In this document: piece by piece, positions 35,409 through 46,627 of the stretch | Layout: each line of letters begins with the position of its first letter | Numbering within the stretch: position 1 is the stretch's first letter | Assembly: GCF_004027225.2 (NCBI RefSeq) | Contig: NC_044288.2 | Span: 5,259,719-5,323,718, forward strand | DNA length: 64,000 bases | Reading direction: 5' to 3' | Source of the DNA: Strigops habroptila | Taxonomy: Eukaryota > Chordata > Aves > Psittaciformes > Psittacidae | Made by a program: the position numbers and the translations under genes | The notes under the pieces: model-generated | What the model was told of the DNA's origin: nothing | Databases searched by the model: none | What the model saw: the letters and a program-made list of their open reading frames with translations, nothing else

Positions 35409-36227
35409 CTGTCTGCCAAATTGCAGTCCTCTGGCTCTGGGTATGAAATGATGAGGGATTCTCAAAGAATGGAATGTATTTAGGACATCATAAAGATTTT
35501 CCCCCTCGTCTCATTCTCAGATGCAACTGAACCATTTCAGGTGAAGCTTTCCAGAAAACAGAACAAAATACAATGAACTAAAATGCATCCTGAGGGAGGC
35601 ACGCAGCCGAGACAATGTCAACCCAGTTACCTTGTGTTTTGCAGGTTTAATAGCAATGTGCATGTAGGTGTTTATAATATAAGGCACGTGGCAGCCTTAG
35701 CAATGGCCTATCTGAAGTTGACTTTGTATTGTAAGGGTCAGGGAGGGATTTTGAATTTCCCAGTTGTAGAAATAATAGAAAAAGGAAGGAAAAAGCATAC
35801 AGAATAGAATGAAAATTAAAAAGGAATCCATCTGGTTTTCAGTCAGCACCACAAGTGACTGTCCTGTCACTGCCCCGTCCCCATCGCAGAGCTCCTGGCA
35901 CACGACAAGGTGCCAGTTTGCAGCAGTTGGATGGGAGGGACGTGAGGCTGGTTCAATGGAAACCACTGGGGAACTGGGAGGTCATCAGTGGTGCTGGTGT
36001 TTGGTCACTCCATGGACATGCAGGCTCTGAGGGGTGCATAGGGCTGCCAGGGCTGGGGCTGTGCACCCCAATGCATGGGGCTCACAGGCCAGAGTCCATT
36101 CCAGGAAAGGCTTTTCCTGCCAGGATGTCTCTGCCTGTTCTCTCCTGGAATTAAAAAGGGAGCAAACCAGTTTCTCTGCGCTGTGACTGCAGGATGCTTT
36201 GGGATCTCCCCATTTGCATTTAGCCAT
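35409..36227. other. Non-coding sequence
   Basis: Nothing recognisable. An A-rich section lies around 35.76-35.83 kb. Confidence 0.45.
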
Positions 36228-36252
36228 GGGGGGGGGGGGGGGGGGGGGGGGG
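36228..36252. repeat. Homopolymer of 25 G
   Basis: An uninterrupted G tract that could form a G-quadruplex and is prone to polymerase slippage. The exact length in the assembly is therefore uncertain. Open frames reading poly-Gly or poly-Pro across it are artefacts. Confidence 0.98.
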
Positions 36253-39200
36253 CAGTATTTGTTCCCTTGCCTTTCCCCAGTGCAGCAGATGTGAAGAGGA
36301 GCCCCATGCAGGGAATGTCACCGCACACAAACCACATGCAGCTTCCCTGCCCATTGGGGCTTTCTCTGAGCTCATGACTCTGGGGATAACCAGATGCTCC
36401 AGGCAGACTCCGGAACAGCAGCATCCCTCTCCCCAGCTCAGACCCTCCCAGCTGCTGGTCACTTGTCCCGAGGTCCCAGGAATTTGTCAGGAAGTGCTGC
36501 TGGGATTCGGTGGGATGCAGAGGCAGCGCCTGTGAGTCTCACATCCCCATCCACCAGCTCTAATCCACACCATTAGCAAAAGCTGTGCCATTAACACGGG
36601 TTGGGATTAGCAAACAGGCCCCAGGGCAGTCTGAGCCAGGCAAATGAGTCCCTGCAGATGCTTCCTTTTCCGAAGGGGTACCATCACTTTATGGCGTGGA
36701 AGCGATGTGTGAGCATAAGTATCCCATTACAGACATCTGTGTGATAGCCTGAGCGCTCCCCAGCCCCGGCCGGCTCGCTGAGCGTTTGAAAATGGAGACA
36801 TCAAAGGTGTCTGCTTTATTTATGAGTCATGTTCCAGTGACTCATCCTGGTCAACGCATGTGTCGGGGATGTTCCAGCCGTTCTGATAGTGTATCTGTAT
36901 AAACCCAGTCACTGTGCATCCCTGAAGGCAGCCAGAGCCAAGCAACCCAAACTGTGGAGTCAGCCTCTCTTCTGTTTTCAGCTATTCTCATTATTTTGCA
37001 GCTCTTACGAGTGCAGAATCCAAAGTCCTTTGTGCCTGTTGGGTTGTGACACTTGTCCCGCAGCGAGGACACCAGTGGGGAGACCTGAGCTGCTGCAGAA
37101 TGGGAATGATAGGGAATTTCCACCTCAGCTGCAAGGGTGCAACTTGCTTTGCTTGCTGAGCACCAGCACATGCACTAGGATCAGGTTCCCAAGTGTAAAT
37201 GATGGTACCTGACAGTGCAGGAGCTTTTTATGGATGTACTCACACTTGAAAATTTGACCCTCAAATCCTGGGCAATGCACATGAATTCTGAAGGAAGAAA
37301 TATTGGGTTTTATTTCTCAAAGGAAAATAAATGTGATTTCAGAATAAATCAATAGAACATGACTTTGCTCGGCGGAATAAGCCAAGTGGAGACATGGAAA
37401 AATAAACTCTTCCTGACAACTCCTGCTGAAAGATTCTCATCTATCCAGGTCATGGGATCAACAGCAAGAATGGCAGCCACTTGAACTCTGGCAGGCAGCC
37501 CTCCATGGCTTTGACAGATGTTCCTGGCACTAAAGCATGAGGATGCTTTGTGGATTGCTTCTGGTCCGGACCAGGCTGGCTCCTGGGCAACTGCAGAGCT
37601 CTGGGAAGGTGCATCCCTGGGAGCGCTCCTTGGCTTTGGCAGGCAATGTCCTGGTGAAGAGCCTGGTGCTGGGCATCACCTCCCCAACCTCTCCCTGCAT
37701 CCCAGCCCAGCGTGGAGGTGGCAGGCTGTGGTGGCACAGGGGTTAAGGCAGGCGTTTGGAGCAGTGGGTGAAGATCTCAGGCTTCACCAGCAGCTCCTGA
37801 AGGTGTTGAAGCATCAGATGTTGATGAAGACGTTGAAAGGCTCCGGAGGAACCAGAGGACTGTGTGTCTGCCTCCCTTTGTGCAGTCTGTAGATGTGGAT
37901 CCTGATGTCCCAAAAGACAACAGCCACCCACCCTGGTACAGAAGTGCCTGGATCCTGCCAGTGCAGACCATGGGTGCACCTCAGGGCTCTGCACTTCCCC
38001 ATCCTCCCTTTGCCTACTATTGCTATTAAACCAACGAGGAGTGGTTTGGGAAGGGTGGCAGGACAAAGTCCCACTGCCAGCTCAAAAGGTGTCACCTGGA
38101 GTCCCAGCAAAGTCACTGAAATGGGAAGAAATTCTCATTTAATTTGGTTCATTTGTTATAATGATTCTTCACCGTGGGCCATATTAAACACTTCAGTGAT
38201 TTTTGCCTCTAAAACCCTCTTGCAGGGATCGTGATGAAAGGTATATTTATTGTACTTCAGCTTGGAAAGTTGTTTCAGATGTTTCCAATTCATCAACCAG
38301 TTCAGACATCTGTTCCTGGTTGGGGCAGAAAAGCTTAACTTGCACACACACACACACAAAAAAGCTCATTTTGGAGATTTTTATGATGAGCTTTCTAATC
38401 CTAACAAGTTGTCAAATAGTGCTAATAGCCAGGTCACCCGTGGCCCTGTCACCCCCCTGCTGCCAGGTAGGAGCCTGCGGTGGTTGCTTGGCTTTGGGGA
38501 TTAGGTGACAGCTCCCTAATATGAGCCTGCCCCCCCGGCTGTGCACCCACTGGGACTGGAGGGGAGAGACTCCCCCAGTGCCACCCCAGAAGGGGCTGGT
38601 CCAGGCGGGATGTGTCTGGGATGTGCAGCCGGACCAACAGGCTCGTCTTGGGATTGCAAAATCTGGCTTGAAATCAGACCAAAACTATAATATTTAGAAA
38701 TCCTTCAGAAACTCAAACCTCAAAGCACAGTTTGAGGGAGGGGGACCGAAACATTTCATCGAGGCAAAGAATCAATCGCTTTGTTTTGGTTACAACTTTT
38801 CAATAAATATCTATTTCACTCGACCAACAAAAGGCAGTGAGGTCATTCCAAATAAAAAATCAAAATGATTCATTCAGAAAATGTCAAAACAGGATGTTTT
38901 GATACTGTCAGCCCTCTATTTCCAGATTGCTTTCCAAAGATATTCTGGTTAAATGGACCAGGTTGCGGAAGGTGCTGGGATTTCGGAGGAAGAACGACAT
39001 GGTCTGACAGGACACAGGCAGACACATCTCCCTCCCCTATTGCTACTCCAGAGTTCTCTTCTAGCTCTCATTAATACTGGCCACTAAGAGGGCTGTGACT
39101 GACTGCAACGAATCCCAGCAGCTCCCATCCCAAACCCTGACTCATGAGGCCAAGCTGAAGGCAGACACTGTTTGTGCTTTGCAAAAGTAAAGCACTCAGG

Positions 39201-40816
39201 TCCATGCACACACACCCCCAAACCCCAGCAGCTCCTGAGCAGCTGAGGCTCTTGCTTTATCCCTGTTATCTCCCAGCCTTTCTTGGAGGCTGCACCATGC
39301 ACGGCAGGACTGGACCCACTAATGGGCTCTATGAGCTGTTGCAGTGATGCCACGGGGACAAGATGGGTGAGTTGGGTGAGGATACCCCCAGAGCATCCTT
39401 AAGAGCCCATTGCTGGGCAGCACAGAGGCTCGGTCATTCCTGTAGATGCCTTTTGCCTGCAGACACCCTTCCCAAGCACACCTGCTAAGGAGGGATATGA
39501 TGGATGAGCTGAAGGCTTGTTTCCAACACAGAGTAAAAGCTGTGTCCTATCAGTACAAGGCCAATTAGCACAGGAACAACTGAATATGATGGACTGCAGG
39601 AATTCTGTCCTGATAGTGCAGAGAAAGCTTCTCACACTCCAGCCAAAGAGAAGGCGAGATGCTCTGGAGGTACCTGAGGACAGATTCATCACTCGCAGCC
39701 CTGCAGCCAACTGCAACCAGACGCTGCTTACACAGGAGTGAGAGGGGTGGTTTCAACCCCAGATCCGGGCTCTCCCTGGGCTTCAGTCGTCCCTCAGCAG
39801 TTAATGAGGTCCTGGCAGCAATTGGCACTTAATGAGGTTCTGGCAGTCCGCAAGGACCACCAGGTCTGGATGGAAAGGACAGAGCCTGGGCAGCACAGTG
39901 CCTCAGCTGCAAGCAGGCAACAGCTTTGGACATCTAACGGATAAGCCATAGGCTTTGGGGAGCTGGGGGATCCCTACTGGGATGCCCCTGCCAGGGCTTG
40001 CTCCTGTCCCCCATCTCCAGGGTGCCAGTGGGCAGTTGCACCCACCTGATGATGGAAGCCTGGAGCAAGCAGGCTCCGTTTGACCTGGAGCGTGTCCGGC
40101 TTCTCCAGCCACGTCAGTGGGTTTGGTGATGGATGCGACTTCCCGGTACAGCCACAGCGAGTGAGGAGTGAGGTGCCCCGAGGCAGGCAGGGGGGCTGGG
40201 GACCCTCTGGGCAGCGCTGGGAACCAGCATCTCCCAGTACCAAGCTGTTTTCCCGGGAGAGCACAGCTCCAGGAATGTCAGCTCCTTAATTAATCCTGAG
40301 CCCCGTCACCTGCCTGGGGTGTGAACCCCCCAGACGCGCTCTGTGTCTGGCCCAAAGGGAGAGTGAGAAAAGTTAATTGAACCACGTTCTTGAGATTCAC
40401 ACAGCAGCTCCCCCGTTTCTCTGTGCCAAGCAGCCTGAGAGCTTCCTGGAGCGTAATCCCCGGTGAGAGACAGACTGTCTAGCGACTCGGTGAATGCGGC
40501 AAATCCCGCCCGGGTGAATCTGCCCTCTGGTGCTGTGCAGAGATTCTTTAATTAAAGCAAATGTTGCCATGGCGGGGCAGAGAAAGCTCCTTGACAGATG
40601 CAGGCTGGGGAACAAGAGACAAGGCACAATCTCATTAGCACCTGCAGCTCCAGCTGGTTATTGGATTGGGATGCTTTGAATTTTTATTGTATGGCCTGCT
40701 TAAGTTCTCACCCCTCTTACAGTGTGAGGAGCAGGTTTGTGGCAGGTTGGGGGCATTCCCGCTCTGAGCAGCACTGGCATGTCTCCAGCATGATGGGATC
40801 CTTTCTGAGGGTATTA
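36253..40816. other. Unique non-coding sequence
   Basis: No gene or transposon is recognised. It includes a short CA run (38342-38358). A 40.38-40.66 kb block contains a GGTAATCCC-like site, the perfect palindrome CTTTAATTAAAG (40546-40557) and E-box CAGATG (40596), which could be regulatory. Confidence 0.45.
38342..38358. repeat. Short (CA)n microsatellite
   Basis: About eight CA dinucleotides followed by an A run. Confidence 0.9.
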
Positions 40817-41030
40817 TCATAGACTCATGGAGTGGTTTTGGGGTTGGAAGGGACCTTAAAGCTCCTCCAGTTCCAACCCCTGCCACGGGCAGGGACACCT
40901 TCCACTAGAGCAGGTTGCTCCAAGCCCCTGTGTCCAACCTGGCCTTGAACACTGCCAGGGATGGGGCAGCCACAGCTTCTCTGGGCACCCTGTGCCAGGT
41001 TTTTTTCCTAATATCTTATTAGATATTAGA
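40817..41030 (-). mobile_element. CR1 LINE fragment, reverse orientation, internally deleted
   Basis: It begins ATCATAGACTCATGGAGTGG and follows the same sequence as the 7.2 kb copy to CTGGGCACCCTGTGCCAGG at about 40999. It then jumps directly to TTTTTTTCCTAATATCT, a block that normally lies further on in reverse CR1, so about 40 bp are missing. The far end carries two TATTAGA units. Confidence 0.94.
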
Positions 41031-41096
41031 TATTAGAGTTGCTGCTGGAGCTCCCAGTGAAAGGCAGACTGGCTGCCCTACAAGTCGATGACTAAA

Positions 41097-41200
41097 GAAT
41101 CATAGAATCATAGAATGATTTGGGTTGGAAAGGACCTTAAGATCATCCAGTTCCAACCCCCCTGCCATGGGCAGGGACACCTCGCACTAAACCGTGTCAC
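41097..41200 (-). mobile_element. CR1 LINE fragment, reverse orientation, short
   Basis: It begins with two tail octamers (GAATCATA GAATCATA), then GAATGATTTGGGTTGGAAAG, GACCTTAAGATCATCCAG and CCATGGGCAGGGACACCTCG, and ends near CTAAACCGTGTCACCC. It lies 67 bp from the previous copy in the same orientation. The two are different subfamilies and so are separate insertions rather than one broken element. Confidence 0.95.
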
Positions 41201-42590
41201 CCATGTCACCCATGTCATGGTGCCACACAGGACCAGGCCCATCCTGGGAAGCTGGAGTGGGACGCAGGGGTGAACAAGCATGGAATGGCTCTAAGGAGCA
41301 CTGTAAACAGGAGGATAAGACAGAGTGCTGCAGATGGCAGCTCTGCAGGAGTGAAGGAGAAGAGGGTTCGTGCCTATCCCTGATTCCTTCTTAAAATCCT
41401 TTTGTGCCCTCCTATGCTAGAAGCAATGACTTATGCTGGAGACAGACTGCCCGCTGGGCATGCCAGCTGTGCCATCCCGTCCCATCCCATCCCATCATGC
41501 CCATCCTATCCCATGGCAGCCGTGCTGGGGCTGTCCCTGTCCAGCAGCACATGGCTCATCACTGAAGCACTGGTGAGGAGATCTCTGTGCCCATTCCTTA
41601 TCCACATCCCAGGTAGCCTCTGCAATCAGAACAGTCTGCTTTTTGCAGCAATTATCATATTTGCCTTTGCTCAGCCAGCTTTATTGGTAACCTGAATGGA
41701 AATCAGAATGATCCCACTTCAAAGCTGAGCTGAGATGCTGGGAGCTGGGCACCACCTGGTGCTCTTACACTGGGTGATGGTGACCCAGGACGAGCAGAGC
41801 TTCTACATTCACTGAAGATGCTATTTAGCATCCTCCATCCCAGCCTGACACATCCTCTCGCTCCCAGTCTCTCCCCACAGCCAGTGCAGTGCACAAAAAG
41901 GGTGTGACGAAGCCTTTGAGGCAGCATTCGGCCCCCAAAGAGCTGTGCAGCACTTGCTGGTGCTGCTGCTGTGCTTCCAATTAGCTCACATCTGTTAGAG
42001 CTCTCCTTCCCTCCAGCCCCCACCTCGAGCGCCTGCAAGTGATTTTAGGCAGTAATAACAGAAATCACGAAACCTGAAATGAATCTAAACAAAAGGAATC
42101 ATTCAAATTACCCTTAACCCTTTGAAGACCAGGCCCCGTTCGTAACAAAGAGGCTCAGGTTTGATGTACTCCATGACACGGATCCAGCATCTTGGCCAAA
42201 TGAGTCATGACCTGCAGGAGAACCCAGCTGCATGGCTGACTCAGGCTCCGGAGCACAATGGATTATTTATGCTGGGAGTATCTGACCCAGATGTGTGGTG
42301 CAGCACCCCGTGGTTCACATGGCATCCAACCTCTCCGCTCAGCACGCAGCAAACCTGGCCCCTGCCTTGCTGTGCAAGCTGGGGGTCCATGGGGACACCT
42401 GACTTCAGTTTCGAGAGTTTTCCTGCTGGAGGGAATAGATGCATATGTGTTGGGAAAGCTGCTGTTTTCCCCTTCCATTGTGCCATGTCGTGTTGCAATT
42501 TAAGATTTAATGTCTCTTTCTAAAACTTTTAATTTCTCCTTTAATTGATTAAAATTCCTTTTGGATTTCTTCTTTAAAGATTTCTCCAGA
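41201..42590. other. Non-coding sequence
   Basis: No gene. A short (CCCAT)n run lies at 41476-41513. The 42.49-42.58 kb section is AT-rich, just before the next CR1. Confidence 0.45.
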
Positions 42591-42783
42591 GGCGCTGGCA
42601 CAGGGTGCCCAGAGAACCTGTGGCTGCCCCATCCCTGGCAGTGTTCAAGGCCAGGGTGGACACAGGGGCTTGGAGCAACCTGCTCTAGTGGAAGGTGTCC
42701 CTGCCTGTGGCAGGGAGTTGGAACTGGAGGAGCTTTAAGGTCCCTTCCAACCCAAATTGGTCTGGAATTCTACGATTCTATCA
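42591..42783 (+). mobile_element. CR1 LINE fragment, 3' end, forward orientation
   Basis: It runs from GGCGCTGGCACAGGGTGCCC through GAACCTGTGGCTGCCCCATC, CCTGCTCTAGTGGAAGGTG and TTTAAGGTCCCTTCCAACCC to tail octamers TTCTACGATTCTATC. It is nearly identical in design to the 11.5 kb copy and belongs to the same subfamily. Confidence 0.96.
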
Positions 42784-43963
42784 TAACCAACATGCTTGGC
42801 ACCCTCTGCAGTGACTGGGTTGATCATAGCTTGCGGCCACGCTCATCCAGGGATGGACAGATGGATGGATGGATGGTTTTGATACCAGATCACTTGGTTG
42901 CCAGAAGGTAGGGAAGGACCAAAGCACACAGAGCCCAGCAACCATGATGCCAGCCCATGAATGGAGCTGTCCTACGCCATGGCCACCCTGGGATTCCTGG
43001 CCTGGAAGGCTCCAGATGTCCACAGTGTTTTTGTTACTGTACTCCAGAATTCTCAAAGGCCCAAATAAATAAATAATAAAGCTCTTTTTAAACATTTTTC
43101 TTCTAGGAACCCACCAGCTTCTTTCAACATGGCCCAATTCTGAGGCATTTCTGTGGGTTGTTGCAAATGACCCCCAAGCAGGAGGTTAATGCTGGCGGTT
43201 ATGGTTAGCAGTCACCCACAAGCTGGAGGCTTCTGACACTGCTAATAAGGCACATGTGTGTGAATGGAGAATACAGCATGTGGCAGCACCAGGATTTCCT
43301 GCGTTCAGGGTTGTCTGAAGCACAAGGAGCTGCCAGGGCTCAGGTTTCCCTGACCCAATCGAGCACCGCACTTCTCCTCCACCACCTGCAAGGAGCTGGG
43401 CAATGAGCACCAGTTGTGGCATGGAGGATGCTTGAGCACCTGAATGGGAATCGCATCAATGTCCTTCCCGTTCCTGCTGGTCTCCAACAAGCAAGCGTTA
43501 GAAGGCCCAGATTTTGACTTCAGAGCCATCTACATCTAAGGCTGGTTGTGATTTAATACCAGTTATTTGCATTACAGAGACCTGTGTCCAGGAACCTGTC
43601 TTGCACGGCAATGAGCATCTCCTAAGCCTGCCCACACAAACAACACCTCCATAGGCTTTCCCTTCCAGCATCAGAGAGCTGCCCTGCACACAGCAACCCA
43701 ATCTCTCCTGATCTCCCTGCTCGTTTCCAGGCTCCAAAATTCCCACAGAAACTCAACTCCAACTGGAGCAGCTGACTGGGCACACAACTGCATAGCAGAG
43801 AATAAAGCACAGATTCCTCAGTGTTGGCATGGTGATCACAACTAGTGGTTATTTATCTTTCTTATCCCCTATACGAATATGGTTCCCATGTGAACACCTG
43901 GATAATTTAAGGAAAAAAAAAGGAGCATTAAAGATGATGTATTCAATAATCATTTATTGAAAA
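42784..43963. other. Non-coding sequence between CR1 copies
   Basis: Contains a short (GATG)n run at 42858-42875 and an AAATAAATAAATAATAAA stretch at 43063-43080. Otherwise nothing is recognised. Confidence 0.45.
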
Positions 43964-44096
43964 CATTCAAGGCTAGGTTGGACAGGGCTTGGAGCAACCT
44001 GCTCTAGTGGAAGGTGTCCCTGCCCACAGCAGGGGGTTGGAACTGGATGAGCTTTAAGGTCTCTTCCAACCCAAACCAGTCTGTGATGATCCTGTG
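43964..44096 (+). mobile_element. CR1 LINE fragment, 3' end, forward orientation
   Basis: It runs from ATTCAAGGCTAGGTTGGACA through GCAACCTGCTCTAGTGGAAG, TTGGAACTGGATGAGCTTTA and AGGTCTCTTCCAACCCAAAC to a degraded tail (TGTGATGATCCTGTG). It is severely 5'-truncated. Confidence 0.94.
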
Positions 44097-45095
44097 AATA
44101 AATTAATGTCCATCTCTCCAGAGAGATGTCAGAGGAAACGGTGGCGAAGACCCCCAAGCAGGATGAAGGGCAGGGAGAAGGCAAGTTCCCCATGGCATGC
44201 AGGAAGGTGGTGGCTTGCTGGCCACAGATCTGTGTGTTTGTGAAGCCCTTTCTAATCTCTGTCAATCAAAGAAATTACTCCCAACCCAGAATTCTCAGGA
44301 CTTGGCCTTACAAGCAGTGCAGTACTTTGACAAGTTGCACCACCGAAGAAATGCCATTTGACAGCAGCAGTATCACATTTTGCTATCGTGCTGTAACTGC
44401 TATTTTTGCAGAGGGGGGATCTATGCTCCTCTTACTCTGCAGTCACAGTAAATGTGTTTTTCACTTTCTTACTATGCTTAAAAATAGCATTAAGTTTTTG
44501 CTGATCACATGATTAGAGAAAAAAAAAGCTAAGTGAATGATGCAGGGAGTAAAAACATGTGGCACAGCAAAAACAAATTAGGTTCGCATATGTTTTGTGT
44601 AACCCTCAAGACTTGTCTGTATTAGATATCAGTAATGAAAAGAATATTAAACTCTAACAGCACAAAATACCATATGCTTAGGAATTCAAAGAGGAACAAT
44701 GTATTTGCGTTGGATGCTCCTGAATGGAAAATGCCCCCAAATAAGTGTTTTTTCCTTCGCTGTGGAAAAAACCCCTATCATTCCTCTACTTTTCACTAAC
44801 TTCTTAGTAAGTTTTTGGGTGCTCCTGCTGGAAGCCTCTTGTGTGTTCACCCCATGCAGTGTCAGGGGCCACGTGTTGGGGACGGCCAAGCCTGGCAATG
44901 GGAGAAGCACCCACAGGGGCTGCTGGACACCGTACACGTAGTGCCTGTGTGCTGGGGTTGCATCCGGCAGGGCCACCAGCTCCTTTTCCATGTTTTCCTC
45001 TGACCCATAGCTTGGTGATGACCACGAGGAACCAGGTTTTGCTTTGAGTTTGCCCCGGGTGCCGGGAAGAGGGATGGGTGGCAGTGGGGAAGCAT
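44097..45095. other. Non-coding sequence
   Basis: AT-rich between 44.45 and 44.8 kb. No repeat family, RNA gene or exon is recognised. Confidence 0.45.
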
Positions 45096-45100
45096 CTGCC

Positions 45101-45216
45101 ATCCCTGTCCCTAACCCCATCCCCATCTCCATCTCCATCCCCATCCCTATCTCCATCTCCATCCCTATCCCTATTCCTATCCCTGTCCCCACCCCTGTTC
45201 CGGTCCCCATCCCATT
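45101..45216. repeat. CCATCT/CCATCC hexanucleotide microsatellite
   Basis: Interspersed ATCTCC, ATCCCC, ATCCCT and ATTCCT hexamers fill about 115 bp, grading into CCTGTCCCCACCCCTG. On the other strand it translates as a Gly-Met/Gly-Ile repeat in a 216-codon open frame, which is a product of the repeat and not a gene. Confidence 0.93.
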
Positions 45217-46534
45217 GCGAGGCCCCCGGGTGCAGCTCCAGGCTCCGGGTGGGAGCGTGTGTTTATCCCTCCTGTTTACGAGCTGCGAGTGGGGATCCTC
45301 GGCGTGACTCACTGCCTGCAGCCACGAGTCAACCACAACTGTAACTTTCCAGTTTGCCTCGGAAAAAGGGGGGGAGGCTGGTGTGAAGAGGGAGGAAGAG
45401 CTGGAAAACGTTAGGAAAAGGCAGCAAAGGCTCTAAAGAGACCAGAGGCAGCTGAGAAAAACAACAAACAGTCTTAGAAGGATATTAACATTTTAATGAG
45501 AATTCCTTTAATTTAATCACAATAAGATTCACCCAGAGGAGGAAGAAACAGAAAGCTTCATCTGAGCCCCTAATGAAAAAATCTTCATGCTACGGGCCAG
45601 TGCTCCTGCAATTAATTCCCCTTAGTGGAGAGTTTCCATGTGCACCTCCGGAGTCAGAGCTTTCACGCCTTGGCATTCGCAGCGCAACCAAGGGGATGGC
45701 AGAGATTTATTTGCTTTAATCATCTTCTGCATCTTCTTCTGATGTTTGTGGCATTGCAGACATTGCCACAGCCACTCTCTGGGACGTCCCAAGTGGAAAC
45801 ATGTGAGGTGGCAGGAGGCTCTGACCCACGGCCTGCTGCAAAAACTAAGGGGGACTAAGTTGTGAGCGGTGGGGATGTCTTAGGGGGCTGAGGACCCCCA
45901 AAATGGGATGCTGACAAGGCCCAAGACATCCTGCTGTGGGCAGAAGTGAGCAGGAGTATGGGCAGGTCAGCCTGTGGCTGGGTGCCCGTGTTGGTGGGAG
46001 CAGCATCCACAAAAGCTGTGCCAGAGCCCCGCGCACCCCATGAGATCCCTGTGGTGCTCACAAGGGGACTTGGTGTGAGATGTCCCCAGCGGGCAGGGTG
46101 ACCCTGCCCAGGGCAGCAGGGTGTCATGTCTGAGCCAAGGAAGCTGCTTGGTAAGAGGTTCCCTCGCCCTGCCCCAGCAAATAAAATAAACTCATTTGGG
46201 TTTTACGTGGAAGCAATGTTTTACTGCCTCTGAGCTCAGCCGTGGTGCAAGGGAGCCGAAGTCAGACAATACAAATGACACGTCCTAAACGGCATTTTTA
46301 AAAGCTCAAGGCAAGCTTGTAAAGATTTTATTTGTATACGAGGCTGTAATGAATAAAGGAATTGGCATTGCTGCCTCCGCCACCCTCCAAGAGCCCTGTC
46401 TGCTTTCCCCAAGTAAAGCCCCATGGAGCAGTGGCCGTGACGCCAGGCCCCTGGCGAGGGCAGCGTGCGGCTCCGAGAGGCTCTCCTGGCCCCCCATGCT
46501 TGGGGAGTGGGGCTGGGGATGCCTCTCCCCATAG
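45217..46534. other. Non-coding sequence
   Basis: Nothing recognised. A possible donor (CTGCTTG|GTAAGA at 46156) has no good acceptor partner. Confidence 0.45.
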
Positions 46535-46627
46535 ATCATAGAATCAACCAGGTTGGAAAAGTCCTTTAAGATCATCAAGTCCAACCGTTACCCCAGGACT
46601 GTCAAGGCCACCACTAACCCATGTCAC
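46535..46627 (-). mobile_element. CR1 LINE fragment, reverse orientation, older subfamily
   Basis: ATCATAGAATCAACCAGGTTG is followed by GAAAAGTCCTTTAAGATCA, TCAAGTCCAACCGTTACCCC and GCCACCACTAACCCATGTCA. The AAGTCCAACCGTTA form is typical of older avian CR1 copies and differs from the young group here. Confidence 0.92.

Noticed and set aside
44686..45336. 216-codon minus-strand open frame with Gly-Met/Gly-Ile repeat
   Set aside because: The repeat is the hexanucleotide microsatellite at 45.1-45.2 kb, and the flanks show no protein similarity I recognise.
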